Positions 18,745-25,982 of a DNA stretch of 64,000 nt are shown piece after piece. The DNA comes from Flavobacterium sp. ACN2 (GTDB lineage Bacteria > Bacteroidota > Bacteroidia > Flavobacteriales > Flavobacteriaceae). The DNA lies in the NCBI RefSeq assembly GCF_002303885.1, contig NZ_MRCM01000002.1, positions 1 through 64,000 of the forward strand. Reading direction: 5' to 3'. Every line of letters begins with the position of its first letter. Within the stretch, counting starts at the first letter, position 1. The notes under the pieces were generated by a model that was not told the origin of the DNA, made no database searches, and saw nothing but the letters and a program-made list of their open reading frames with translations. Made by a program: the position numbers and the translations under genes.

Positions 18745-18764
18745 AACAACTTATTTACTATAAA

Positions 18765-19007
18765 ATGAAGGATACAAAATTCAGCGATATGACTACTGAA
18801 GAGCTGATTAAAAATCAGAAGACATTAAAAACTGTGAATACTATATTCTGTGTTGTGCTTTTTATGCTATTCGTTCTTAATATATTCATTGTTTTTATGA
18901 AAGGTTTTAGCGCCATGAATATTATTCCGATTGCTTTGTTGCCTATTCTTTTTTTGAATATTAAGAATTTAAAAGAGATTAAACGAGAGTTGGAATCGAG
19001 AAAGTAA
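18765..19007 (+). CDS. Small two-helix membrane protein
   Basis: An 80-residue protein of unknown function. There is a polar N terminus (KDTKFSDMTTEELIKNQKTLKT), two hydrophobic segments (about 24-46 and 51-66) and a charged tail (KEIKRELESRK). I place the start at the ATG 20 nt past the GH3 stop; a longer reading would overlap GH3 and add MLKQLIYYK, which looks like untranslated leader. Its position makes co-transcription with GH3 likely. It resembles small membrane proteins widely seen in Flavobacterium, but I cannot name a family. Confidence 0.65.
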   Translation: MKDTKFSDMTTEELIKNQKTLKTVNTIFCVVLFMLFVLNIFIVFMKGFSAMNIIPIALLPILFLNIKNLKEIKRELESRK

Positions 19008-19076
19008 ATTCAAAAAGTTTTGGATGAAATTTTGCAAACCTTAATTGCACCTTAAAAATCCAAAAGAAATTAAACA

Positions 19077-19670
19077 ATGACTCATCAAGAAAATAAATTA
19101 GTTTTAAATAACTTTTTCCATTCTCTGTTTCCAATAGAAAAAGAAACAGTAGAAAGAATTACTAAAAATTTTACTCCTTTTAAATTAGAAAAAAACTCAA
19201 TTCTTCTGGACAAAGAAACTGTAAGCACCAAAACTTATTTCTTAGAAAAAGGCTACATGGCGTCTTTTATTTTAAATGAAGATAATGATGAAATCATTAC
19301 AAATATCTTCACAGCACCTTGCTTTGTAAACGATTTTCTTTCTTTTTTTAAAAAAGAACCAACCAAAGAAACATTTCAAACCATTACAGATTGTATTTTT
19401 TGGGAAACGGATTTAGAAACTGTTCAAGACAATTTTCATTCTATTTCTCAATTTAGAGAATTTAGCCGACTATTGTTTGTAATTAATTATCACAATCTTA
19501 ACGATAGACTTATCGAAATGATAAGTCAAAAAGCCGAAACTAGATATTTAAAACTTTTAAAGCAAAGACCCGATATATTTAAGCATGTCCCGCTTAAAAT
19601 TATAGCTTCGTATTTAGGAATTACTGATACTTCATTAAGCCGTATTAGAAGAGACACATCCCATCTTTAA
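19077..19670 (+). CDS. Crp/Fnr-family transcriptional regulator
   Basis: A 197-residue regulator. Residues about 15-130 form a cyclic-nucleotide-binding-like beta roll (EKNSILLDKE...KTYFLEKGYMASF), without the conserved Arg/Ser cassette needed for cAMP, so the ligand is unclear. The C terminus carries the helix-turn-helix KIIASYLGITDTSLSRIRRD (about 174-193). It has the short Bacteroidota layout in which the HTH is at the very end. The next gene, 63 nt away on the same strand, is a ketopantoate-reductase homologue and is a plausible target. Confidence 0.88.
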   Translation: MTHQENKLVLNNFFHSLFPIEKETVERITKNFTPFKLEKNSILLDKETVSTKTYFLEKGYMASFILNEDNDEIITNIFTAPCFVNDFLSFFKKEPTKETFQTITDCIFWETDLETVQDNFHSISQFREFSRLLFVINYHNLNDRLIEMISQKAETRYLKLLKQRPDIFKHVPLKIIASYLGITDTSLSRIRRDTSHL

Positions 19671-19733
19671 ATTCTTATCATTTGACAAGTATTATTAAAT
19701 GGAGAAGAAATGATATTTGTAAAAAATAAAAAA

Positions 19734-20687
19734 ATGGAAAGAAAACATATTGTTGTAGTAGGACTTGGAGGAGTTGGAGGCTATTTTGGTTTTAAAATAA
19801 ATCAAACGAATGAAAGTAAAAAACAGCATCAAATTACATTTGTTGCCAGAGAACAAACGTTTGATACCGTTAAAAATAATGGATTAATTTTACTTTCTGA
19901 TGAACACCCTAATTCGGTTACAAAACCTGAATTTATTTGTGATAATATAAAAGAAATATCTTCTCCCGATTTAATATTAGTTTGCACAAAGGAATATGAC
20001 CTTGAAAATATCTGTAAGCAGATAATTCAAATTATAAGCCCGAAAACTATTATATTGCCTATGATGAATGGCGCTGACATTTATGAAAGAATAAGAAAAT
20101 TAATTCCTAAAAACACGATTTTACCAAGCTGCATTTATGTTGCTTCACATATAAAAGAAAAGGGAATTGTTGAACATAAAGGAAAACCAGGAAAGATATT
20201 CATTGGACGTGATCCTGAAAATTTTAATAAAAACATTGACTGGATAGCGGATTTATTGTCTGAAAGCAGAATCGATTTCGAATTGAAGGACAATTCTTTT
20301 ACTGAAATCTGGACGAAGTTTGTTTTTATTGCCAGTTTTGGCTTAGTAACTTCTAAACACAATTCGTCAATAGGAGATGTCTGTGCAGTTCCTTTACAAA
20401 GAAGTGAAGCTGAAGAAATCATGAAAGAAATTAAATTAATAGCCGATAAAAAAGGTATTAAACTACATACGAAAATCTTAGAGAAGACTTTTGAAAAAGC
20501 TGCAACTTTTCCGCCGAAAACACCAACTTCATTACAGCTTGATATCAATTCAAATAAAGCAAATAATGAGTTAGAATTATTTGCTAGCCCAATAATTAAT
20601 TATGGAATCGAATTAAATATTAAAACTCCATACACGGAAAAAATTTACAATGAACTAAAAGAAAAAATAAAGTTAAACTCTTTCTAG
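19734..20687 (+). CDS. Ketopantoate reductase family (PanE/ApbA)
   Basis: A 317-residue NADPH-dependent reductase. The N-terminal Rossmann motif GLGGVGGYFG starts at residue 10. The expected pattern of the family follows: VCTKEYDL (the K in the NADP/active-site strand), LPMMNGAD, and the C-terminal helical domain from about 185 (ELKDNSFTEIWTKFVFIASFGLVTS). It would reduce 2-dehydropantoate to pantoate for CoA synthesis, but the family also contains paralogues acting on other 2-oxoacids, and no other pantothenate gene is near. I chose the ATG right before the Rossmann strand; an upstream ATG at 19710 would add eight Lys-rich residues. The 3' UTR contains a repeated hairpin element. Confidence 0.82.
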   Translation: MERKHIVVVGLGGVGGYFGFKINQTNESKKQHQITFVAREQTFDTVKNNGLILLSDEHPNSVTKPEFICDNIKEISSPDLILVCTKEYDLENICKQIIQIISPKTIILPMMNGADIYERIRKLIPKNTILPSCIYVASHIKEKGIVEHKGKPGKIFIGRDPENFNKNIDWIADLLSESRIDFELKDNSFTEIWTKFVFIASFGLVTSKHNSSIGDVCAVPLQRSEAEEIMKEIKLIADKKGIKLHTKILEKTFEKAATFPPKTPTSLQLDINSNKANNELELFASPIINYGIELNIKTPYTEKIYNELKEKIKLNSF

Positions 20688-20725
20688 GTAGATAATTTCG
20701 TGAGTTAAAACCGATAATTCCACTA

Positions 20726-20812
20726 AACCCCGAATGAGGGATAGAAGTGGAAATCCTTTTATGCCGGGGTTCGGCATAAAAGATTGCAACGGATAGCCCC
20801 CGATTCGCCGCG
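20726..20812 (+). repeat. Structured 3'-UTR element, copy 1
   Basis: Core stem ATCCTTTTATGCCG (20752-20765), loop GGGTT and CGGCATAAAAGAT (20771-20783), flanked by ACCCCGAATGAGGGATAGAAGTGG and GCAACGGATAGCCCCCGA in two pieces. A second copy lies at 25881-25951 on the minus strand, with the same loop and ends but different, still complementary, stem bases. It sits 39 nt after the panE-like stop. It may be a known Bacteroidota RNA or repeat family (Flavo-1 is one candidate); I cannot check this. Confidence 0.7.
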
Positions 20813-20832
20813 GCGAAACATGCCCATATAAA

Positions 20833-20874
20833 AAACCTCAGTCTTTTATTTGAAGAGACTGAGGTTTGTTTTTT
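20833..20874 (+). terminator. Terminator of the ketopantoate reductase transcript
   Basis: AAACCTCAGTCT pairs with AGACTGAGGTTT around an 11-nt loop and is followed by GTTTTTT. It lies downstream of the structured element. Confidence 0.85.
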
Positions 20875-20940
20875 ATTTTGATTGTCGAGCTACTTGTGGA
20901 GATCCCTCGTTCCTTCGGGATGACAAAAAATGAGCTAATT

Positions 20941-21006
20941 TGTCAGGCTGAGCGAAGTCTAAGCCCTTTTCTACATGAAAGCCCTTCGACTTCGCTCAGG
21001 GTGACA
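20941..21006. repeat. Inverted repeat of the GCTGAGCGAAGTC family
   Basis: TGTCAGGCTGAGCGAAGTC (20941-20959) pairs with GACTTCGCTCAGGGTGACA at 20988-21006. A related piece, ATCCCTCGTTCCTTCGGGAT, lies just before it at about 20902-20921. Another copy is at 58314-58359. It fills the gap before the convergent serB stop and probably works as its transcript end. The 328-nt gap 20688-21015 holds only this, the terminator and the structured element. Confidence 0.8.
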
Positions 21007-21015
21007 GATTGTAAA

Positions 21016-22245
21016 TTACATCATATCAATATATCTATCGTGATATCCTAAAAGATATAAAACACCATCAAGACCTAAACTTGAGATTGAGGTTGAAGCG
21101 CTTTCTTTTACTTTTGGTTTGGCATGGAAAGCGATTCCTAGACCTGCTAAGTTTAGCATTGGCAAATCATTTGCTCCGTCTCCAACTGCGATGGTTTGGT
21201 TGATGTGGATTCCTTCTTTCTCAGCAATTGCTTTTAGATATTCTGCTTTTTTCTGGCCGTCTACGATATCGCCTATATATTTACCGGTCAGTTTACCGTC
21301 TTTTATTTCTAATTGATTGGCATGAACGTAATCTATTCCTAGTTCTTTTTGAAGGTATTCTCCAAAATAAGTAAATCCTCCAGATAGAATTGCAGTTTTG
21401 TAGCCGTAGTATTTTAAGGCTTTCATTAAACGATGAGCCCCTTGTGTAATTGGCAAATTAACAGCAACATTTTGTAGAACTTCTTCGCTTAAACCCTCAA
21501 GAAGAGCCATACGTTTTTTGAAACTTTCGTTGAAATCAATTTCGCCATTCATAGCCGATTCTGTAATCGCTCGAACTTGATCTCCAACGCCATTCAATTC
21601 TGCAAGCTCATCGATTACTTCGGTTTGAATTAAAGTCGAATCCATATCGAAGCAAACCAAACGACGGTTTCTTCTATAAATGTTATCTTCTTGGAAAGAA
21701 ATATCAACATTCAACGTTCTAGAGATCTCCATAAAACTCGCCGTCATGATGATCTTATTTACAATTTCGCCCGTTACAGACAATTGAATACAAGAACGCG
21801 GATATTCTTCTTTTTCTACAATTGAAGTTCTTCCAGTTAATCGGATAATAGAATCGATATTTAAATTTTGATCTGACAATATTTGAGTTACTGCAGACAA
21901 TTGTGAAGCCGCCAGTTTCTCTCCCAAAATATTGATGATATAACGTTGTTTTGATTGTGATTTTACCCACGTTTCGTAATCTTCGATAGAAATTGGAATA
22001 AATTTTACTTTAATTTCCAATTCGTATGCTTTAAACAAAAGATCTTTTAAAACGGGAGCTGAAGAAGAACCTGCAGCAATTTCGAACAAAATTCCTAAAG
22101 AAAGCGTATCATGAATATCGGCCTGGCCAATATCTAATATATTAGCATCGTATGCTGCCAAAACAGCCGTTAAACCTGCTGTAACTCCAATTTTATCGTG
22201 TCCTGAAACTTTTAATAAAATTATTTCTTTATCTTCTGCTGCCAT
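21016..22245 (-). CDS. serB: Phosphoserine phosphatase SerB with N-terminal ACT domains
   Basis: A 409-residue enzyme that hydrolyses O-phosphoserine to serine, the last step of serine synthesis. The C-terminal HAD domain begins with VCFDMDSTLIQTEVIDELA (nucleophile D200, acid D202) and has SGGFTYFGEYL (motif II) and VGDGANDLPMLNLAG (motif IV). Residues about 6-175 hold two ACT-like domains (ILLKVSGHDKIGVTAGLT at the start), the usual place for serine feedback. The open frame can be extended nine codons to a TTG, but the ATG here has a typical A-rich upstream context and fits homologues better. It stands alone, convergent with the panE-like gene. Confidence 0.95.
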   Translation of the reverse strand: MAAEDKEIILLKVSGHDKIGVTAGLTAVLAAYDANILDIGQADIHDTLSLGILFEIAAGSSSAPVLKDLLFKAYELEIKVKFIPISIEDYETWVKSQSKQRYIINILGEKLAASQLSAVTQILSDQNLNIDSIIRLTGRTSIVEKEEYPRSCIQLSVTGEIVNKIIMTASFMEISRTLNVDISFQEDNIYRRNRRLVCFDMDSTLIQTEVIDELAELNGVGDQVRAITESAMNGEIDFNESFKKRMALLEGLSEEVLQNVAVNLPITQGAHRLMKALKYYGYKTAILSGGFTYFGEYLQKELGIDYVHANQLEIKDGKLTGKYIGDIVDGQKKAEYLKAIAEKEGIHINQTIAVGDGANDLPMLNLAGLGIAFHAKPKVKESASTSISSLGLDGVLYLLGYHDRYIDMM

Positions 22246-22325
22246 TTTTCTTTCTTGATTATGAAGCGACAAAAATCGGCAATCTCTCGTTGATAAAAAA
22301 GAATAATCCTTGTTTTTTTGAAAAG

Positions 22326-22352
22326 AAAAAGCACATATAAATGTGCTTTTTC
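22326..22352 (-). terminator. Terminator of the VOC/SRPBCC cluster
   Basis: AAAAAGCACAT pairs with ATGTGCTTTTT around ATAA. It lies 50 nt past the stop of the last cluster gene on the minus strand, with U-rich sequence beyond it. Confidence 0.8.
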
Positions 22353-22401
22353 GAGTAATTTAACAATTATCTTTTATTATTAAAATAACGTAACTTTTAT
22401 A

Positions 22402-22839
22402 TTATTTCATTCCTTCATTTTTATCAAAACTCACCATCCAGTTGATGCCGAATTTATCTTTAAACATTCCGAAATAAGATCCCCAAAAAGTGTCGTTCAT
22501 CGGCATTTCTACTTTTCCTCCAGCCGAAAGTCCGTTAAAGATTTTATCGGCATCTTCTCTGCTTTCTGCATTAATAGAAACAGAAAAGTTATCGCCGAAA
22601 CCGACATCTCCGTATCTTGGATGTGTGTCGCTTCCCATTAAAATACTACTTCCAATTGGAAGAGATACGTGCATAATTCTATTCAAAGCTTCTTCAGAAA
22701 GCACTTCGCCTTCTTCTGCGGGAGCATCTTTAAATTTTCCGATATATGGAAAATCTCCACCAAAAACTGATTTATAAAACAGAAATGCTTCTTCACATGT
22801 TCCGTTAAACATTAAATAGGGGTTGACTGCTGTTGCCAT
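22402..22839 (-). CDS. PhnB-like VOC-superfamily protein
   Basis: A 145-residue vicinal-oxygen-chelate fold protein of the PhnB/3-demethylubiquinone-like group. The pattern is NPYLMFNGTCEEAFLFYKSVFGG at the N terminus, then LNRIMHVSLPIGSSILMGSD, and GSYFGMFKDKFGINWMVSF at the end. Members of this group often lack the glyoxalase metal set and have unknown substrates. It is the last gene of a five-gene minus-strand cluster of VOC and SRPBCC proteins, 86 nt after its upstream neighbour. The gap contains a pyrimidine-rich 7-bp-periodic stretch (about 22873-22922), which may be a half element of the local repeat family. Confidence 0.85.
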   Translation of the reverse strand: MATAVNPYLMFNGTCEEAFLFYKSVFGGDFPYIGKFKDAPAEEGEVLSEEALNRIMHVSLPIGSSILMGSDTHPRYGDVGFGDNFSVSINAESREDADKIFNGLSAGGKVEMPMNDTFWGSYFGMFKDKFGINWMVSFDKNEGMK

Positions 22840-22925
22840 GATATTTCTTTTTAATTGTAAATTGTTAATTATCTACCTTCCCTCTCTCCTCTTTATTCTT
22901 TATTCTATTCTCTTTCTTCTAACTT

Positions 22926-23366
22926 TTACTTCTCAGACAATTCTTTAATTAATTCCACCGCTTTTGGAAACGCATCTTTGAAGTAATCAATATGTTTTTC
23001 AATTACATCAACCTCAACATGAAGATTAACCACATCGCCCTTTTGATCCAAACGATAGGTTTCCATTGCACCGCTCCATTTTTCTGTTTCCGCATTTGGT
23101 GGCACTTCTTTATGATCCTTGATTTCGCCAAGATGCTTAAAAGCCATATATTCATTCGGAATTTTGGTCTCAATCAGACTATTCATTCCATCTGCTCCTC
23201 CAGGACCTAAAAAATAAATTTTGTCCCCTTCATTCCAAGTCGATTCAGCATAACTTCCTTCGGCAAAAACACTCGTCCACTTTCTGTATGTTTCGTCATC
23301 CCATAAGACTTTCCAAATCTTTTCTTTTGAAGCCTTTATTTCGATATTAAATACTAATTTTTCCAT
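22926..23366 (-). CDS. SRPBCC (AHSA1/START-like) domain protein
   Basis: A 146-residue helix-grip protein. It opens with MEKLVFNIEIKASKEKIWKVLWDDETYRKWTSVF in the AHSA1 manner, with a hydrophobic ligand cavity expected from the fold. The open frame runs 37 codons further upstream, but that part overlaps the preceding VOC gene; the ATG here comes one nucleotide after that gene's stop (TAA-G-ATG), a clear sign of translational coupling. Ligand and function are unknown. The tight pairing suggests that the VOC and SRPBCC proteins act together. Confidence 0.85.
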   Translation of the reverse strand: MEKLVFNIEIKASKEKIWKVLWDDETYRKWTSVFAEGSYAESTWNEGDKIYFLGPGGADGMNSLIETKIPNEYMAFKHLGEIKDHKEVPPNAETEKWSGAMETYRLDQKGDVVNLHVEVDVIEKHIDYFKDAFPKAVELIKELSEK

Positions 23367-23367
23367 C

Positions 23368-23778
23368 TTAACCTGGTAATTTACTAAAATCCATAAATAA
23401 AACATTCCAACGATGACCATCCAAATCGGCAAAACCACAGCCATACATCCAGCCCTGACTTTCGGCAGGAGGAGCAAAAACGTTTCCGCCGGCTTCTTTG
23501 ACTTTCTCTGCTAGTTCATCGACTTCTTCCCTGCTTTCTGCATCAATCGAAATCAACACTTCTGAGCTTAATTTCGTATCTGTAACACTATTTTGCGAAA
23601 AGCTTGAAAAAAGCATTTCTTCAAAAAGCATTACTACAAAATGTCCTTCACCTACAATCATGCACGTCGAACTTGGCGTGTCATGCTGTTCATTAAACGA
23701 AAAACCTATTTTCCAAAAAAAATCTTTCGCTTTTGCCACATCCTTTACAGGAAGATTCAACCATATTTGTTTTGTCAT
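23368..23778 (-). CDS. VOC-family (glyoxalase/bleomycin-resistance-like) protein
   Basis: A 136-residue VOC protein. It has IWLNLPVKDVAKAKDFFWKIGF at the N terminus, HFVVMLFEE in the middle, and WMYGCGFADLDGHRWNVLFMD at the end, the usual DPDGxxW-type strand (here DLDGHRWNV). It could be a dioxygenase-like or binding protein; the metal ligands are not certain. It is coupled to the next SRPBCC gene by a 1-nt gap. It is about 45% similar by eye to the VOC gene at 24328-24738, which suggests a local duplication. Confidence 0.85.
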   Translation of the reverse strand: MTKQIWLNLPVKDVAKAKDFFWKIGFSFNEQHDTPSSTCMIVGEGHFVVMLFEEMLFSSFSQNSVTDTKLSSEVLISIDAESREEVDELAEKVKEAGGNVFAPPAESQGWMYGCGFADLDGHRWNVLFMDFSKLPG

Positions 23779-23890
23779 TTTTTGTTTTTTTTTGTTGGGT
23801 TAGATATTTATTTCTTTTTTAAACCATATTAGTATTATTTAGCATTCTATTTTTAACCTTTAAACCTTTGTCACTCTGCTTCTTTGCACC

Positions 23891-24295
23891 TTAATTAGCC
23901 TCAACGTAACTTTTAAAATTATCCAAAATGGCCTGCCATCCAGCGCGTTGCATTTCTTCTGGATTTTGTGTTTCTGGGTCAAAACTTTCAATTATCTCAA
24001 CACCATCTGCCGTTTCTGTAAAAGTGATTTCAACTTTTCTTCCGTCTCCCATAACATAAGATAATGCTTCGTTTGGTTTTACTAAAGTAAATTCGCCCTC
24101 AAAGTCAAAACTCATGCTTCCGTCTTTTGCCGCCATAGTCGATTTGAATTTCCCACCTTCTCTCAAATCAGCTTCAGCATAAGGTGTGTGCCAGTCAGGA
24201 GAAGCAAAGCTCCATTTTGTAATATGTTCTGGAGTATTCCAAAAATTCCAAACTTTATCAAGAGATGCGTTGACAGTGTTTTTTATTGTTATCAT
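23891..24295 (-). CDS. SRPBCC (AHSA1/YndB-like) domain protein
   Basis: A 134-residue helix-grip protein starting ITIKNTVNASLDKVWNFWNTPEHITKWSFAS, with DWHTPYAEADLREGGKF and the C-terminal WQAILDNFKSYVEA helix typical of activator-of-Hsp90-ATPase-1-like proteins in bacteria. No catalytic residues are expected; the fold binds a hydrophobic ligand. It lies 32 nt downstream of a VOC gene. A 112-nt gap with AACCTTT-type repeats separates it from the next gene of the cluster. Confidence 0.86.
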   Translation of the reverse strand: MITIKNTVNASLDKVWNFWNTPEHITKWSFASPDWHTPYAEADLREGGKFKSTMAAKDGSMSFDFEGEFTLVKPNEALSYVMGDGRKVEITFTETADGVEIIESFDPETQNPEEMQRAGWQAILDNFKSYVEAN

Positions 24296-24327
24296 TTTTA
24301 TCGTTTTTGTGATTTATTAATTGATTA

Positions 24328-24738
24328 TTACATGTTAGCTGGAATCTGACTTTCATCCATAAAGAAAACTTCCCAGTGATGTCCGTCTACATCTAGAAAA
24401 GTTCTTTGGTACATCCAGCCATAATCTTGAGATTGCTGGTAATCTGTTCCTCCGGCCTTAATGGCCTTTTCCATCATTTCATCTACCTGTTCTCGTGTTT
24501 CTACAGAAAGCGCCATAAGAGCTTCGCTGGTTGTTGTAGAATCACAAATTTGTTTCTTTGTAAAGGTTTGATAAAACTCTTTTACCAAAAGCATTACAAA
24601 AATGCTTTCGCTTATAACGATGCAAGCTCCCTTATCATTAGTAAATTTCGGATTGGTCGAAAAGCCAAGTTCGTTAAAAAAAGATATTGCGCGATTTAAA
24701 TCTTTTACAGCAAGATTTAAGAAGATTTTTGTTTTCAT
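24328..24738 (-). CDS. VOC-family (glyoxalase-like) protein
   Basis: A 136-residue VOC protein with IFLNLAVKDLNRAISFFNELGFS at the start and WMYQRTFLDVDGHHWEVFFMDESQ at the end. It is first in the minus-strand cluster and divergent from the GlxA-like regulator, with a TAAATTTG element (24766-24773) in the intergenic region. Its layout matches the VOC gene at 23368-23778, including the EVDEMMEKAIKAGG helix before the last strands. The substrate is unknown. Confidence 0.86.
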   Translation of the reverse strand: MKTKIFLNLAVKDLNRAISFFNELGFSTNPKFTNDKGACIVISESIFVMLLVKEFYQTFTKKQICDSTTTSEALMALSVETREQVDEMMEKAIKAGGTDYQQSQDYGWMYQRTFLDVDGHHWEVFFMDESQIPANM

Positions 24739-24765
24739 CTTTATAAAATTACGAATTAATTAAAA

Positions 24766-24773
24766 CAAATTTA
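24766..24773 (-). promoter_or_regulatory. -7 element (TAAATTTG) of the VOC/SRPBCC cluster
   Basis: TAAATTTG on the minus strand, 27 nt before the ATG of the first cluster gene. A -33 TTG is not at the ideal distance. Confidence 0.45.
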
Positions 24774-24838
24774 ATTTTTTAAGATTACTTAAAAATGCCA
24801 ATAAAAGTCATTTTTAGGGGCATTTGAGACAATTTGCT

Positions 24839-24846
24839 TATTTTTG
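24839..24846 (+). promoter_or_regulatory. -7 element (TATTTTTG) of the GlxA-like regulator
   Basis: TATTTTTG matches TAnnTTTG. It would place the RNA start near 24853, which supports the ATG at 24880 rather than the TTG at 24844 that would otherwise begin the frame. Confidence 0.5.
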
Positions 24847-24879
24847 TATGATACTGAAATTCCAAAAAACCAAAATATA

Positions 24880-25845
24880 ATGAGCACGAAACTAGGTTTA
24901 ATCATACCTCACGATTATAAATTACTGAGCATTGCAGCGATTTTGGAAGTATTTGAAACTGCCAATAAACTTACTCCTGGAACCGAAAAACCATTTGAAA
25001 TTATGATTTTTCAGTCGCAAGAGCAAACCGATCAGGGAAATTTATTTGGATATAAAAGCAATGCTATTGAAACTTCAGAAAGTATTTTAGACTTAATTTT
25101 AATTCCCGCTTTTACTACCGACAATATGAGCGAGATGATTAAAAAGAATAAAAGCTTTATTCCGTGGTTACAAAAACAGCATAAAGCCGGAGCCGAATTA
25201 GCCAGTTTTTGCACTGGAGCTTTTTTATTTGCTGCTTCTGGTTTATTGAACGAAAAATTAGCCACAACACATGTTGACGCTTGCAGTGCCTTTACTAAAG
25301 CTTTTCCGATGGTAAAATTAAAACCTGAGGAAACTTTGACTGCAGACGGAAGTTTATACACCAGCGGCGGATCTACCTCAACCTTTCATTTATTGATTCT
25401 TTTGGTTCAGAAATTCTGCGGTAACGAAATGGCAGTTAAAATCGCTAAAATATTTTCAATTGATTTGAATCGATACAAACAAAGTTATTTCAGCACCTTT
25501 AGACCCAATCATTTGCACAATGATTCCTTAGTTGCACTATTGCAACAAAAAATTGAAAATCAGTATCATTCTATCGAAAAACTGGAAGAAATCACAAAAG
25601 ATATCCCGACCAGTGCCCGAAACATGACTCGACGTTTCAAACAAGTAACAGGAATTCCTCCGATTGAATATTTACAGAATATCAGGGTCGAAAGCTCAAA
25701 GAAATACTTAGAACAAACTCAGCTTTCAATTTCGGAAATCATCGAGAAAACTGGATATAATGATCCAAAAGCTTTTAGAAAAGTATTTTATAAAATGGTC
25801 GGTATGAAACCTATTGAATATCGAGAAAAATTTAGAGTGCAATAA
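24880..25845 (+). CDS. GlxA-type AraC regulator (DJ-1/PfpI + AraC HTH)
   Basis: A 321-residue transcription factor. Residues about 1-185 are a DJ-1/PfpI-like domain, with the nucleophile-elbow-like ASFCTGAFLFAASGLL and an ATTHVDACSAF segment. Residues about 215-320 are a double AraC helix-turn-helix, with IPTSARNMTRRFKQVTGIPPIEYLQNIRV and the second helix pair SISEIIEKTGYNDPKAFRKVF. The DJ-1 domain likely senses a small molecule or reactive species. It is divergent from the VOC/SRPBCC cluster across a 141-nt region with a promoter on each strand, so it is the best candidate regulator of that cluster (inference from position). Confidence 0.9.
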   Translation: MSTKLGLIIPHDYKLLSIAAILEVFETANKLTPGTEKPFEIMIFQSQEQTDQGNLFGYKSNAIETSESILDLILIPAFTTDNMSEMIKKNKSFIPWLQKQHKAGAELASFCTGAFLFAASGLLNEKLATTHVDACSAFTKAFPMVKLKPEETLTADGSLYTSGGSTSTFHLLILLVQKFCGNEMAVKIAKIFSIDLNRYKQSYFSTFRPNHLHNDSLVALLQQKIENQYHSIEKLEEITKDIPTSARNMTRRFKQVTGIPPIEYLQNIRVESSKKYLEQTQLSISEIIEKTGYNDPKAFRKVFYKMVGMKPIEYREKFRVQ

Positions 25846-25880
25846 TTTTAAGGAGCAGATCAATTCTTTTTCATAAGAAC

Positions 25881-25951
25881 GTTTCGTCCTGCTCTACACT
25901 GTATCTTTTGTTGTGAACCCCACAACAAAAGGATGCCGTTTCGATCAGGGC
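25881..25951 (-). repeat. Structured 3'-UTR element, copy 2
   Basis: Read on the minus strand: GCCCTGATCGAAACGGC, then stem ATCCTTTTGTTGTG, loop GGGTT, CACAACAAAAGAT, then ACAGTGTAGAGCAGGACGA. It shares ATCCTTTT, the GGGTT loop and AAAAGAT with copy 1 at 20726-20812, while the inner stem differs by paired changes. It begins 32 nt past the stop of the YkuD-type gene on the same strand, the same relative position as copy 1. Confidence 0.7.
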
Positions 25952-25982
25952 TAAAATAGAACTTTTGTTTTTCAGAATTGCT

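Noticed and set aside
18738..18764. Earlier start for the small membrane protein, overlapping the GH3 stop
   Set aside because: The residues MLKQLIYYK come from the leader and the GH3 end. The ATG at 18765 has a better context.
20866..21051. 61-codon plus-strand frame before serB
   Set aside because: It lies within a terminator tail and an inverted repeat, without a coding look.
23367..23477. 37-codon extension of the SRPBCC gene
   Set aside because: It overlaps the upstream VOC gene out of frame. The internal ATG begins the conserved domain 1 nt after the VOC stop.
24844..24879. N-terminal extension of the GlxA-like regulator from TTG
   Set aside because: It would overlap the predicted -7 promoter element, and the DJ-1 fold starts at the later ATG.
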